A DNA stretch of 64,000 nt, from positions 1,364,001 through 1,428,000 of the forward strand of contig NC_033559.1 in assembly GCF_001680005.1 (NCBI RefSeq), written 5' to 3'. This document shows, in pieces, positions 42,125 to 55,600 of the stretch. The position numbers and the translations under genes were made by a program. The notes below the pieces were generated by a model, which was not told the origin of the DNA, ran no database searches, and saw only the letters and a program-made list of their open reading frames with translations. How positions within the stretch are numbered: position 1 is the first letter of the stretch; every line of letters begins with the position of its first letter. This stretch comes from Plasmodium coatneyi. Lineage: Eukaryota; Apicomplexa; Aconoidasida; Haemosporida; Plasmodiidae.

Positions 42125-44317
42125 TCTTGGGGTTGAGAGGTTGTGTGTAGGGTGGTGCCACGTGGGTAATTCGGTTCACCAATTTGGTCGGGCTCTCCGG
42201 GTTAGATTTTTTTCCCCGTTGCACCGATCTGTATTCTCCCCCTTCACAAACGAAGCAAGCGCTATTTGTCTGTGAAAGAAGTCCCCCTCGAACATGTTTT
42301 CACATTATTAGGCGATCCGTGTGGAGTAGCCGCTGGAGTGCATTCGTCCCCACGGTGGGGTTACTCAGCAGTTGCTGTTTGTGGTGGTCGTGTGCAACTG
42401 TGACGACCAGTCCGTTTTCCCTTGCGATGGAAAATTCCAATTCGCTTATGTAGGGGTGTGCATTTGTCTGTATGCCCGGGCGCGTGTGTGCCTCCCTGAA
42501 CAGCTTAGCATAGCTCACTTCAGCTCAGTAACACGACTTCGCTAGCCGTGCGTCGAGCATTGCTCCTTCTGAAGAGATTCCCCAAAGTTTCCTAACTCTG
42601 CGGAAGAGGCACACAGATCGGGCTGAACAAATAAGCATTTCGCTTCCTCACGTTGTTAAGTAGCCATGCAGCGAGGTAGCCATTTTGTAATGCCACCATG
42701 TAGGAGGAGGTATCTCTTTTCGTTTTTTTTTTTTTTTTTTTTTTTTCAGCACATCCTACGTAAAAAGCTATCTGAAGACGAAGAAATTTTATGAACGGGT
42801 CAGGCAATTTTTACCATTTAAAAAAAAAAAAAAAAAATTCCAGTAAAACGGGAATACAAAGATGAGCGTGGAAAGGCCAAACCGTTACAATCGTTGGAGG
42901 AGTGAGGCGGCAAAGAGGAAGGGAAAAACTAAAAGTGTGATTTTACAAAAACATGGAGGAGCATATATGAGGTTGGGCTTCTTTTTCTTACCCTCTGTAC
43001 TGTGTATTATGTCGCGACGTGATGACCCCCACGGGGCAGGAGGAAACATAAAAAAAAAAAAGGCGATCGGAAAAGAGGAGGGAGAATTTTTTTTTTTTTT
43101 AGAAGAGTTTTAAAAATAAAGAATAAATACTACGCACTGCGCAGAATGTGCAAAGGGAACGGAAGAAAAGGATCCACGTTTTAATCACCAAGGTTGCGCT
43201 GCGCCAGAAGCTAATGTAGCAGTTGCGAACATCATTTTGCCCCTATGTGAGATCCAAATAATATATATACATACATGCAAACGCGTGTGCTTTCACAAAT
43301 CGCGCCCAACGGTGGTTCAGGCCTGACGAACCCCAGCGCGAGAAAAAGAAAGGATTCCCCCCCCATTAAAAAAGTTTTATGGGTTGATGAGTTCATTCCG
43401 TATGTATGTACAGAGTTAGGTGCCGCATACTCGGGCGAAACGAAGTCGCGAAAATGTGAAGGGGGCGCCGCCAGAAAATAAATTTCGCGTCGGTATTTTC
43501 AAAAAGAAATTCATTGTTGCACAAATGCGCATATAAAGTATTTTTTAACACGCTTATATTTATGCACTGCCATTATGTATGTATTTAATCTACCCTGCAA
43601 GCCAAACCCACGCAGCACTGTTTATAAGCTGTGGGCAAAGAGAACAGCGCAACGTGCACTTCAAGGCCAAGTGAGAACCATTTTGACCGAAAAGAGAAAA
43701 AATAAAAAAAAAAACTGGAGATGTTAATATATAATACCTTTTTTTATGTTTGCGTCAAAGGGACGAGAAGGAAAAATCCCCCCTCCGTCGCTTTTTTCGT
43801 TATCTGCCTCTACGTCGTTATTTGCACCTGAACTTTACTTTCTTTTTTTTTTTTTTTTTTTTTTCTTTCTTTTCCTTTTCTTTTTTGCTTTTTTTTTTTT
43901 TTTTTTTCTGAACGTATAGATGGCCCGCCCACGCCGTAAAATACACGCGCGCTTTGCCTAACAAGATTATGCATGGCCGAATTTGCTGGGCGAAGAGAAC
44001 GTCCCTCCCGTTTCAAACCAAGGCAGCCTCCTTATCCTCCTCCTCCTCTTTTTCTTCTTTTCATTTTGTTTGCCCCATTTGCTACGGCTGCGCCGACCGT
44101 TTTTGTCGCATAACCGAGTTTGTCATCGTTGTGTTTTTGCTTTTTTTCCCGTTTTTTATGTAACCCAGTGGGGCAAAGCAGGTCGAACTTTTATACTACC
44201 CTGCTGTGGACAAACCGGGCCATTCTACCGCTTGGTACACTTTTTAGTCACCTACCAAACGAACACCACCGTCAGGCGGTTACCCATTGCACACCCCGAA
44301 TAAGCAACGCAAACACC
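42125..44317. other. Divergent intergenic region with small ORF candidates
   Basis: Between L7/L12 (-) and eRF1 (+). T tracts lie at about 42725-42746, 43848-43864 and 43890-43907, and an A tract at 42821-42836. Two ATG-initiated plus-strand frames, 42862-43113 (basic start MSVERPNRYNRWRSEAAKRK) and 43275-43481 (contains KKVLWVDEFIPYVCTELG), could be exons of an unannotated small gene but match no family I know. Confidence 0.45.
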
Positions 44318-45956
44318 ATGGATGAAGACCGAGATGCAAACATCGAGCAGTGGAAAATTAAGAGGCTCATAAAGAAGCTGGAGAATGCCAAGGGGTAAGG
44401 ACAGATGCAGAAACGTTTAACGTAGTGAAGTGTTGCGTGATTCTACATGTGGGGTGTATCCTTAACGTGTTAAGTGGATGGGGAATAATCCCTCCCCCGC
44501 ATGCTATGATAGCGTTTCACGCAATGTACTTACGTCCTCACTTGTCATGTCATGACATTCATTCATTCATTCATTCATTCATTCATTCATTTATTTATTT
44601 GTTTTTTTTTTTTTTTTTCCCCCTTGCTGCTACCCCAAAGGAACGGAACGAGCATGATCAGCCTGATCATCAAGAACAAGGATGAAGTTTCTCGAATAAA
44701 TAAAATGCTTGCGGATGAATTGGGCACAGCCTCCAACATAAAGAGTCGCGTGAACCGGCTCAGTGTGTTGTCTGCCATTACGTCCACTCAGCAGAGTAAG
44801 GACAGAACGTGCACCGAACTGTGCATACGTTTGTTCGTTTTATCATCCCTTCATCAATAGTAGTGGGTAATTATTTCGTTTTTTTTTTCCCTTTTGCGCA
44901 GAGCTGAAGCTGTATAGCAAGACGCCACCGAAAGGGCTAGTCGTATTCTGCGGCACAGTCATAACGGAAGACGGGAAGGAGAAGAAAATGTCAATCGATT
45001 TTGAACCCTTCAGGCCAATAAACACAAGTCTCTACTTATGTGACAATAAGTTCCATGTGGAAGCTTTGAAGGAGTTGCTTGAAAGTGATGACAAGTTTGG
45101 CTTCATCATAGTGGATGGAAATGGAGCCCTCTTCGGTACCATCCAAGGGAACACAAGAGAAGTCATAAGAAGATTCACTGTGGACCTTCCCAAAAAACAC
45201 GGAAGAGGAGGTCAAAGTGCGTTACGTTTTGCCAGACTTAGATTAGAAAAAAGACACAATTATTTAAGAAAAGTTGCTGAAGTAGCTACTTCTGTTTTTA
45301 TAACAAATGACAAGATCAACGTGTCAGGAATAGTCCTTGCCGGAAGTGCAGACTTCAAGAATGACCTCATGCATAGTGATATGTTCGACCAAAGGTTATT
45401 TACAAAGGTTATAAAAATAGTAGATATTTCTTATGGAGGGGATAATGGGTTTAACCAGGCCATTGAGTTAAGTTCGGAGGCGTTACAAAATGTGAAGTTT
45501 ATTCAAGAGAAAAAATTGATTGGAAAATTTTTTGAAGAAATTGCACAAGATACAGGGAAGGTTGTGTATGGCATAGAGGATACATTAAAAGCATTGGAGA
45601 TTGGCGCTGTGGAATTACTAATTCTTTATGAAGGGTTGGATATAATAAGGTTAACCACAAGGAATGCCATTACGAATACTACCAGGACGATGCATATATC
45701 CCCCCAGGACGAGAAGCAAGAATCTTTATACAAAGAGAACAACGTAGAGTTGGAAGTGGTGGAAAAAATATCCCTCACCGATTGGGTCATAAATAATTAC
45801 AAGAGGTACGGGGCGTCCTTAGACTTTGTCACTAATAAATCCCAGGAGGGGGCTCAGTTTCAGAAAGGCTTTGGCGGCTTCGGCGGCATGCTCAGGTATA
45901 AGTTGGACCTCAATTTGTATGACGAGGATGTGGAGAGCGATGCGGAGCTGTTCTAA
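44318..45956 (+). CDS. ERF1: Eukaryotic peptide chain release factor subunit 1 (eRF1), three exons
   Basis: Exons: 44318-44394, 44641-44795 and 44902-45956. All are GT-AG with matching phases, giving 428 residues, close to the usual length. Stop-codon recognition motifs are intact: NIKS at 58-61 and YLCDNKF (the YxCxxxF motif) at 122-128. The catalytic GGQ is at 180-182 within KKHGRGGQS, the loop that triggers peptidyl-tRNA hydrolysis. The C-terminal domain binds eRF3. The sequence ends in a short acidic tail (DEDVESDAELF). NIKS and YxCxxxF are standard, consistent with use of all three stop codons. Intron 1 carries an ATTC microsatellite. Very strong identification from the motif order and the conserved exon 2 sequence. 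Confidence 0.97.
44557..44600. repeat. ATTC tetranucleotide microsatellite
   Basis: About nine ATTC/ATTT units lie in eRF1 intron 1, followed by a T tract (about 44602-44618) that may serve as the polypyrimidine stretch before the acceptor. Confidence 0.9.
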
Positions 45957-46675
45957 AATTGGGGCCAAGCGGTGAAGTGACAAAAAGCGATCCGAAGCGA
46001 GCTGAAGCGAGCTGCATAGAACATCCTACGGGTGATGCGTTGTTCATGTCCCCCCCCCAGGACAAGGATGAGACGCTCCCAACTGTTGGCGCAATTAGTA
46101 TGGCTGTCAAGTGCCCCACGTGAAATTCTCTGTTCCCTTTGGGGAGGTCTCCTTCCATGGGGTGTGCACCCAGTTCCACCACTTTTGCCTTTTCCTTTCC
46201 CCTTTGTATGTGCATACGCTAGCTTACCATCGTGTTTTTCCAACACGCGTTTCCCCCCTATTTGTTTTGAATAGTTTTGTTTCCCATTTTTGCACCCGCG
46301 TATGCACTTCTGCCCCGTCTGTCGATCGTTTACTCACCGTTTACCTACCGTTTATCCACCGTTTACGAACCCTTTGTTTTTTTTCGACCCATGTGGCTAC
46401 CCACCCTTATATCTATCTGGCTACCTACCCATGTGAACCCATTTGTTATCGCCTTACCAACTGGACGCATGTGCCACCATGTGAAATACGTTTTTTTTTA
46501 ATTCAAGAGGAAGTTCCGCAGTGGTACAACACGGTACACCACCAAATTCCCTTTGGGGCAGACAAAATGTTCACACCGCACAATGCACCGCGTGATCGAA
46601 TACAATAAAAAAGTGAAAAAAAGGGAAAAAAAGTGGATGCAATTGAAAAATGGCACATAAGCACTGACGTAGGAT
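45957..46675. other. Convergent intergenic spacer
   Basis: The 3' flanks of eRF1 (+) and the giant gene (-). It contains a short repeat of a 9-bp unit near 45988-46014 and a degenerate 11-12-bp repeat (CCGTTTAYNNA type) at about 46325-46372. No gene recognised. Confidence 0.55.
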
Positions 46676-49600
46676 TCACTTCTTATGTATGTTCACCACA
46701 TAGTTGTAAATTAAGGTGCACTTCTTTTTCAAACCGCTGGTGCAGATGTTAGACGGGAGCAGCGTAGCGTTGACGTGGATGAGGTAGGAGCAGACGTTGC
46801 TTATAAGGATCTGCTTGAGGCAGGAATCTTCACACGTATCTTTTAGTTTCTCCAGAATGAAGGCTCCTAAGAATGCACTCCTCTCTAGGATCTCTCTCAG
46901 GATATCATAGTAGCGTCTTAGTTCAATCATCTCTGGAAGAAAGTTAAACATGTAGTCGTCTTTGTAGACTCTTTTTGTATCTATATATTCGTCTATAGAT
47001 CGGTTGTAGTGGACGACTTCGCCTAAATAGTTGGAGGTTTCGCTGCCCGAGTGACTGTCACTTAGGTAACAGCTGCGGCTGGACTTGGCGGTGCCCCGTG
47101 CGTAGTGGATTTTCTCCTTCTTCTTCTCCTTTACTGTGTTCACGATGTCTAGGCAGATGGGCACGTAGGACAGCCCCGTGTGGACCCTAATCTGAGGGGA
47201 CAAGGTTAAGGAGGGTTAAGGAGGGTTAAGGAGGGTTAAGAAGTTGTGTCAATGATTAGGTGCATTCATAATCAGGTTCGTGCATGACAGCACCACGTGA
47301 CGCACGTAGACGAGTGGACCTACCGTCCGAATGAGGGTCGTGTTTTTCCGGCCGAAGTGCTCAATAACGTTCGTCACCAGCCGTGTAGACTTCAACAGAA
47401 GAATGTAGAGGTGCACCACGAAGTAGGAGTAGGTGAAGTAGGGCGTCTGAATTATGTTCAACAGGATGGTGTTATAATTTAGAATGGACTTATAGCAAAG
47501 GTAAAGAACTCTCTGCGTGAACAAAGACAAGTCGTTCTTCCTCCTATTCGTCATATTCGCCTTATTCTTATCCCTATGAATGGATTCACTAGTAGATGCA
47601 CTCATTTCGTACGGACTGTACGGGTCGATGATGACTTCCTTCTCAAAAATGAACTTTTCTAAAATGCGGTTTATGTAGAATAGGTGGTGCTCCACTCCTT
47701 TGCTCATTAGCGAGATCAGCATGTGGTTTATGTTAAAGCTGTTGCAGTAGTAGGACGTTTTTGTAAGGAGCTCCACGTAGAGGTAGGACTCCTCGAAAAT
47801 GGCCAGGCAATTTATTTTTTCTATTTTTAGGAAGATAAAGTTGATTCGATCGGACAGCTTGCTTATGATGTCTAGCATGGCCTCCAGGAACAACTCCCCT
47901 TCGTTCTTCAATTGGTCATTGTGCTGCTTTTCCGTTTGCCCGTCTCCCCGTTCTGCATCTTCTGCATCTTCTGCGTCTTCTGCATCTGCAGGGTGGACTC
48001 CCCACCCCTCCGCTATGGTTGCACCCTTCCGCATGAATAAATAATCCAAGGGAGGCCCTTCAGACGGGTTCGCATCGAGGTAAGAATTTCCTCCCCCCTT
48101 CACATTCTTCACAAAGACGTATAGCATCTTTATTAGCAGCACAATGAGGGAGCAGAGTAGAATGTGGTTCTTGTTTCGGACATACCGCTGGTCGTGGTTC
48201 AGGTAGTAAATAGCACTGAAGGTCTTGCTCTTGTCGAATATCGCGTGGTAAATATCTGGTACGAAAAGAAGCTTCGTGAGGATATCTCCCTTGATTATGT
48301 GTAGACACGTGTGCTTATTTAAAACCATAAAGGTTAGGGTGTTCAGGTAAAAGTCGTAGTACTCGGTACAATCCAGAAATGTGTTGATTCTGTCAATTTG
48401 GTCATAGATGTCGTTTTTTAAGAACCCGTAGATGTACTCATTTGCCACGTCGAAAATTTTTTTTTTTTTTTTCTTCTCCCTCAGGCAGTTTAGGAAAAAG
48501 TTGTAAAAAAGGTCATAAACAGAATTGATTCTGTTGTAGAGAAAGTACAGAAGGATGCGTTCGATTGGGTTCGACTTGATCACATTGCTATCCCTATTTT
48601 TCATGTTTTCGTGGTGGGCTTCGTAGCATTCATTTAGGATTCCATTCATTGTTGATACGTACAAGTGGAGGTGTTCCTTATCACCATGCAGGGGGTCCTC
48701 CTCCCGTTCGGTTGTTTTACCACGGGGGGTATATGCATAACCAAGGGTGCCTCCTCGGTGTATGGTGCTGCCTGTTCGGTTCGCTTCCTCCTTGGAGTCA
48801 CCTTCCCCCTCATGGAACAGCGCCCTGTTCAGTCCTACAAAGTGATTGTTGTAAATTCGTATTGTCACGTAAAATAGCTCCAGCAGATTCACGAACAGGC
48901 TGATGTTAAAATGGTTCTCGGGGAAGAGGCACTTGAGGATGGAGTTGGGCACATGGAGAGCGTTGAAGTTTCTTTGTACAAATACGTTCTTGTGGTGGAA
49001 TTTAAAATTTTGGAGGTGCAAGGTGACACAGCGGACGAATAGGGAGAGCAACAGTGGCACATCGTATATGAGGCGGTTCTCACGTTTCTTTTCGAAAGAA
49101 TGTTTTCTCCTTCCCCTGTTGGTGTGTTCCTGGTTGGTGGCTTCCCCTGCTTTTACCCCACTGATGAATCGGTACTTGTTCACTTCCTTCTTGGAAAGGT
49201 TTCCCAGAATGTCGAAGACGATGTGATCGTTTTTATTCTTTACATTCGAAATGAACGATTCGTGAGAGAACATATCTGTGTAGAAGCTACCCTGGTGGTA
49301 GTAGTCCATTCCTTCCTCACTCACGAACGTATCATGAGTATGTTTTAGGGAACTCCTATCGTTGCTTCGTTTCTTATCCACGGTTGGTTGTTGCGTGGAT
49401 GTGTGTTCCTGCGGGTGGGTCGGGTTGGCCGGGTGACCCCCCTGACTTCGCTCATCGGAACCTCCACCGAAGCTTCTTCCACTTATGATCGTCAGTAGGT
49501 TAATTAAAATGTTTGACACCAGGACGTAGTAAAGCGAACTCTTATTCACCTGCTGAGATGGCGTAATAAACGTAATAACCGCTTCGAAGACGAAGAAAAG

Positions 49601-52600
49601 AAAGGGAATGCTTCCACTTATGTTGGCCCCTTTCAGTGCTTGGCTTTCCTCCTTCTGGAAGACTTCATCGTGAAGCAGTTCCCTGTGCTTCATTATTATG
49701 ACCAGCTTATACAGGATCAGTAACAGACGCATCCTGCTGTCGTAGGTGCTCTGCGTGAGGTTAATATATTGCATGCATTCCACTTCGTTCTTAAAAAACT
49801 TCGAATAGATGAATACGCTCGAGGGGGAGTTCACCCCGGTGTCACCACTAATGTAAGTGTTTTGTTTTGTTTTTTTTTCCTTGTGTTTTTTTTTCTTCCT
49901 TTCCATGTGTTCATCAGTTGGCGGAAAGAACGGGTCGATGGAATGGTCTTCGCAGTACGCGCTGAAGAGCCACTCACTCTGCTCCGTAGACGGGTCTTCT
50001 CTGGAGAGTGGATTGAATCCATTTGCAGTTGCTTTTACATCCCCAGTTTTGTTAACCAATTCGGAAGCACTACCACTCTTGGCTGCTCCTACCAGATGAG
50101 GTGGATACTGCTCCTGTCCCTCCGGTAAAATGGTTTGCAGGTTGTTAAAAATCGATGCGTCTATTTTTTTTTTCAGCATTTGATCCGACTTGTACTCCCT
50201 GAGGGGGTTGTCCCGCACAGCATCCCCGACGGTTCCACCTCCGAAGGGTGCACGGTTTAGGCCTTCCCGGGGAAGTGCCCCTTGGGTGTATTTACCCCCG
50301 TCATGCATTGACCCTGTTTCCAGATGGATCACGCTACCAGGCGGTAATCTCGACCCGGGAAATAGATCAATCTGGCGGAGGTGCTCCTGTGCGATTGTGT
50401 TTCCACCACCGTTCCCGTTGGTGATGTTATTTCCCCCCCCTGAACAGACGTTCACACAGTAGAGGTAGTTCCTAACGTCAAAGAGAAAATTCTTTTTTCC
50501 ATACCTTTTTGCCTTCCCGTTGAAAATTCTATTATATACATAATCCGAGTCCAACAGTTCGATCTTCTTTTGAATTAAACTTTTCACCGAAAAGGAGTGA
50601 TTGTTCTCCTCGAACATGTTGTCGTCCCCATGATGCACAGATTTTCTATGCTCACTCACGTTTAGGATATACTTATGGTTTATCCTCCTCTGGGTAATAA
50701 AGTCCATAACATTTTCAATAAGTGCGTCATCATTAATCAGTCCGTACGAGTTTACATTTACGCCTCTGCAGTTCAGGAGCAACAATTTAATGTTCTGCGC
50801 GGAGTCCAAATTTTTCCTGTGTAGGTCCTGGTAGGAATTCATCACTTGCTGCAGGGTGTCGTAGTTTATGTTAAAAAATACACTAGAAATGGTAGGGTCG
50901 TAGGAAATGCGAATAAGTAATCGGTACACCAGACTCTCCTTGGTATAAACTCCCTTAACAATGAGCTCGAACACCTCACACATAATGTTCAGGTTATGCA
51001 TGTAGATGGTTATTTCTTTTTTTGCTTCCTTTGTGTATAGGTGGTGGATCCTGGAGTAGAGGAATTTGTCGGTGTTTTTTTTTAACCTGCGGGTGAACAG
51101 GTCTAGCAATTTTTCCACGTTGTACCAGAATGGCTCCTTTCGGTAGAGCCCTCCTCCCTCCTCTTCCTTCGGACTTTCCTTGTTGGGTTTATCCCCGGTT
51201 GATTTTTCCACTGGAGCCAGGTTAAAGTAAATCGCGTTGGCAAAGTGGAGAGCCAAGTTAAGAACGCGCAAGTGGTAGAATTGGTAGGATGCCACTTCGC
51301 AGGGCGGTTCCTCCGTTTGCTTCTTCTTCAACTGTTTCGCCCCCGTGTGTTTTTCCCCTTCGTTGTCCCTCACGTACCCCCTGATGATCCGCAGAAGGAC
51401 GTTGAACAAACTTCGAAAAATAGACACGGTTACCAAATCGTTGTCCTTTACAAAATCGTAGACAAACTTGAGCACGTGGAAGACTCGCTTCATGTAGGCC
51501 AGCTTGATATTATCGACAGTTGCACTGTTGGATTTGTTCAGACAGAACAGGATCTTTTGCAGGAATAGGTTGATTACCTTGGGGAGGGGCAAGAACCCCT
51601 GGCTGTACTTACACAAAAAATAAATGTTGTTGAAGTCGTTCATTTTAAAAAATCTGTTCAGGCGCAAGTAAAAGTTACATATGTTCTTGTAGTTGTATGT
51701 GAGGAAGTATAGCAGGGATATGGTGAGTATTTCCCTCTTTTCCTCTGCCTGCCTTTTCTCTATGCTCAGGATATCGTTGTTGATCGATTGGCTGACGAGG
51801 TCGTTCTGTAGGGAAGGGTGATGAACAAGGTGATATGTTTCGGGTGAAATGTACTATTTTAGTGGGACATCCCAATGGGTAAACGCGCTCCACTCCGTTT
51901 CGCCGCGCTACGCACGATCGCGTTTGCACGATCCGATTTGCCTTACCTTCGGAATGACGCTCAAGGTAACCTTGGAGAACAAACTCAAGATCAAGTGAGA
52001 CGTGTCGAAGAGGGAAAAAATCTGGTTCGAAATGTTTGCACACACGCCGTTGATTTCTTCCAAAAAGGACAGCTCACAAGAAGCCTCCAGAAGAAGCGAA
52101 AAGAGAAGCAGAATACGATTGATCACCTGCTCGTTGAGTTTCCTAAAATGAGGAATCTTCACCGAGTGACACCCCACGTAGGCATACCTATCCTTGTAGT
52201 AATTCTCGACATATTCATTTATGAGGAAATTAAAAACGGAGTAAAATCCACCTGACTTGTTCAGGTTATATTGGAACAAATTATTTTTTTTGCCTGACTG
52301 TTCATAATGCATTAGTAAAAAGTCACTGAGAAAGAAGACGTAATTATTTTGCAAAACGATCTGTAGAAAATTTTTTATGTGATTGAAAAAGGTCGAGAAG
52401 GTGAACTTGTATCTCTCTACGGGTGATAGCTCTTCTATTTCCGCGTCGAATGTTTCATTCTTCATAATGGAGTTCTCACTGACTGAGGAACCGTTCATAC
52501 TGAAGTTGACTGTGGATGGGTGAAGCAAACGCTCGACCTTCCCTGAGCGATTATTCCGTTGCACATTCGCTTGCATGTTACCCACGTGGGTACCATATGC

Positions 52601-55600
52601 ATTTGTCTTATCATTGGTAAATCCATTCTGATGAGAATTTTTAATCCCCCCTGGAGCATCCACCCTGTTAGAGAAAACGTTACTACTTCCTAGCAGCTTC
52701 CAATCTTGGCTCTCCTTTTCAAGCAACAGAATGTCCTGCAAGTAATCCATGGTGTAACCATTGTTGGTGGGGTTGCTTGGATCTTTTCCTATTTGAAAAA
52801 TATTCACTCGCTTGGTGGAATATAGTTCCGGCCTGTTCAGCAACGTCTTGTGGTTTATAATTATATTTTTCATGAAGCTGTTGAATATGGCTGACTCGTT
52901 TCTCTTCCCACTTTGTGTGTAGAAGGGTACCGATTGATTTTTCTGCTCCTCGGGCAGGTGAAGAAGCATCTCCTCCCTCCTGTGGGTATGCTCCCCATTG
53001 GGCATGTTCAAAAGGGGACCAACCACGGCTGACCTTTGGGAGAAAGAACAGCTCAACTCTCCATGCACATCCCTCAACCTTTGCAGGTTTACCATTTTGA
53101 CCATTTTCAGCATGTAGTTCACAATCGATATGGACGTATTTAAAATGGAAAATTTTTTCAGCTTAAAAATGAAGGAGGAGGAGAAGTTTTCTGTAAATAT
53201 TCTGTTAATATATTTGGAGAAGAGGAAAAAATAAAAGTCGCTAAAACTGTTATAACTGTTGTACATTTTTTTATTCCTCAAAAAGGTATTTATCTGGATA
53301 AAATATCGTTTTAAAAATTTGTAGAAGGAAACAAAAAAGAGCTTAACCAGTTTTTTAATATCAATGTCTTTTTCCCTTTTGAACGTGCTCGCACAATGGG
53401 TGAAGACCCACGTGACCCATTTGCTTTCCAGGATCTCCACGCTGTCTAGCATTTGCAACACTTTGTTTTGGAAGGATTTGTATACATCCTGGTGGAAGTA
53501 GGTGTTGCCTTTCCTTTTGATCATTTTTTGAAATATTTTTAAAATTGCCTCTGTGCATGGGTAGATTTTTTTTTTTTTTTCCTCCTCATATATCTTTAGC
53601 AGGTCTGCAATGAAGCTGGCTTTGTGGTCCTCCCCCTGGAACAGGTGCATGAGGGTCACCACGCAAATTTCCTCCAGGCTGAAGTTTTCCGTGGCGTGTT
53701 CGTTCGCTCGGCGGGAGGAGCAATCACGGAGGTCGTCCCGATCACTTCGATCGCTTCGATGACTACATTCGCTTTGATCGCTGTGACTGCTGTCACTCTG
53801 GCTGTCCTCCTCACTGCTTCTGTTGCTTGCCTTGTCGGTTTCCCCCCCTGGTGTGATCATCTGCACCTGACGCACCTCATCCATTAGGACGAACATCTTC
53901 AAGAAGGAGATGTCGATACGGAAGTTTTCCTTAATATCCATTTGGTCCTTCTCATACGTGAAGTTGGCGAGGTCACCGTAGTTGCCGCTGCGGGTGAAGT
54001 AGTTTTCCGAGGGGAAGTTACCCCCGAGGTTCGGATCACTGTTCCTATGATCATCTTCCTTCGTGTGTGTGTTATCCCTGTCGGAGGAGCTGAACATGTT
54101 TCGTGGTCTCTCCTGAGCCCCTTCCTTCCTCTCCCTGCGTAGCAAATCTTCATGCTCCAAATGGGAGAAAATTTGAAAAACGTAAGCATTCAACTTGTTA
54201 ATATTTATTTTTTTCAGAAGAAAAAGTAAACAAGTGGATATATCTTCATTCAATCCATTCATCTCTTTATATTTTAAGGAGAAAAAAAAGAGGAAAGTAA
54301 ACAGACTGACGAAGCTGTTAAATATGTCATAACTCAGTCCGAAATAATTGTTCAACTTTATTTCGACCAACACGTGGAAGCATTTGTTGATTTTTAAAAT
54401 TTTACAAAAAAAAAGAGTGATGTACTGGAATGTGTGAAAAAAATCGTCTTCGAAAAAATCCTTCCTCCTATTGTAGACAAAATTGTTGTAAATATACTTG
54501 CAGTAAAAATCTAACAAAATGTAGTAATATTCCACGTATGTAATAAATACGTTGTTTGGACTTAACTTTTTCCTTTTCAACGTTTCTGTTATTTTGAAGT
54601 AGAGGGAGTTTTCCAAGACGGTCACCATGAACTCCTCTGTCGTGTTAACAGGTACCATTCTGTCGTCATTCCTTTTGGAAATTGCATCCACCCTTTTTAC
54701 CACTTCGCTAAAACTGACTAAATTAGCACTCGTCCCGATGAGCGCTTTCAGAATTCTATAAATGGACAACAAATTGTGGTTGAACATGATGAGGTGCTCC
54801 ACTGAGGAGACGCTAACTTTGCTGTAGAACAATTCTAGGACGAGACGGTTCACGTTTTGCAGAATAACGGGGTGGTATATGGAGCTGTCCCGATGGGTAA
54901 GCTCAACGGGGAGGTCGTCCTGGTGGACCTGCTGATGGTTTTCCCTATTCGATATGTTGTACCACTTCAAATAATCGTAGGAGAAGAAGAGAGACGAAAT
55001 TTCCAGAAGAATATTTTTGCTTTCTATGGAAAGGTAGGAAGACACCCTCTTCTTCCTCTCCTCCTGCGTGGTAACAATTTCCGTGTTACTGTAACTGAAG
55101 TCGTAGAGAAAGTACTTCTGGGCGTACAGGTCGAACTCAACCTGCGTGTCTTCCTCCTGTAGGTATTCCATGCATAAGTGGATGTTCCTCCCCTCCTTCA
55201 ATATATCCTGGCTGAACAGAATGTAGTCATCCTTGCTGCAGAGACATGTGCAGATTTTCAGAAATAACTTCAAGTTTATTGTTTTTTTGAAAAATTCCTT
55301 CTTCTCGATATGCTTCTTCATATTTTTAATCAGGGAGAAGTTTATGTCTCTCTCAGACATGGAGTTGAACCGCACGTGACGGACCTGAACTTTTTCCCCC
55401 TCGTTGCCCACCTGGTCGTCTCCTTCTTCCTCCTCCTCCGTCATGCAGTTCGAGGCAGACGATAAATCATCCCCCCCGTCCGCTCCTCTCTTTCTCCCGC
55501 CATAGTATCGTGGATGTTTATTCCGAGGGAGTTTTCCCCACTTGGGATCACCGTTAAGTAGGTGGATGCCTCCCCCGTTTTCCACCTCCGTATTGTCTGA

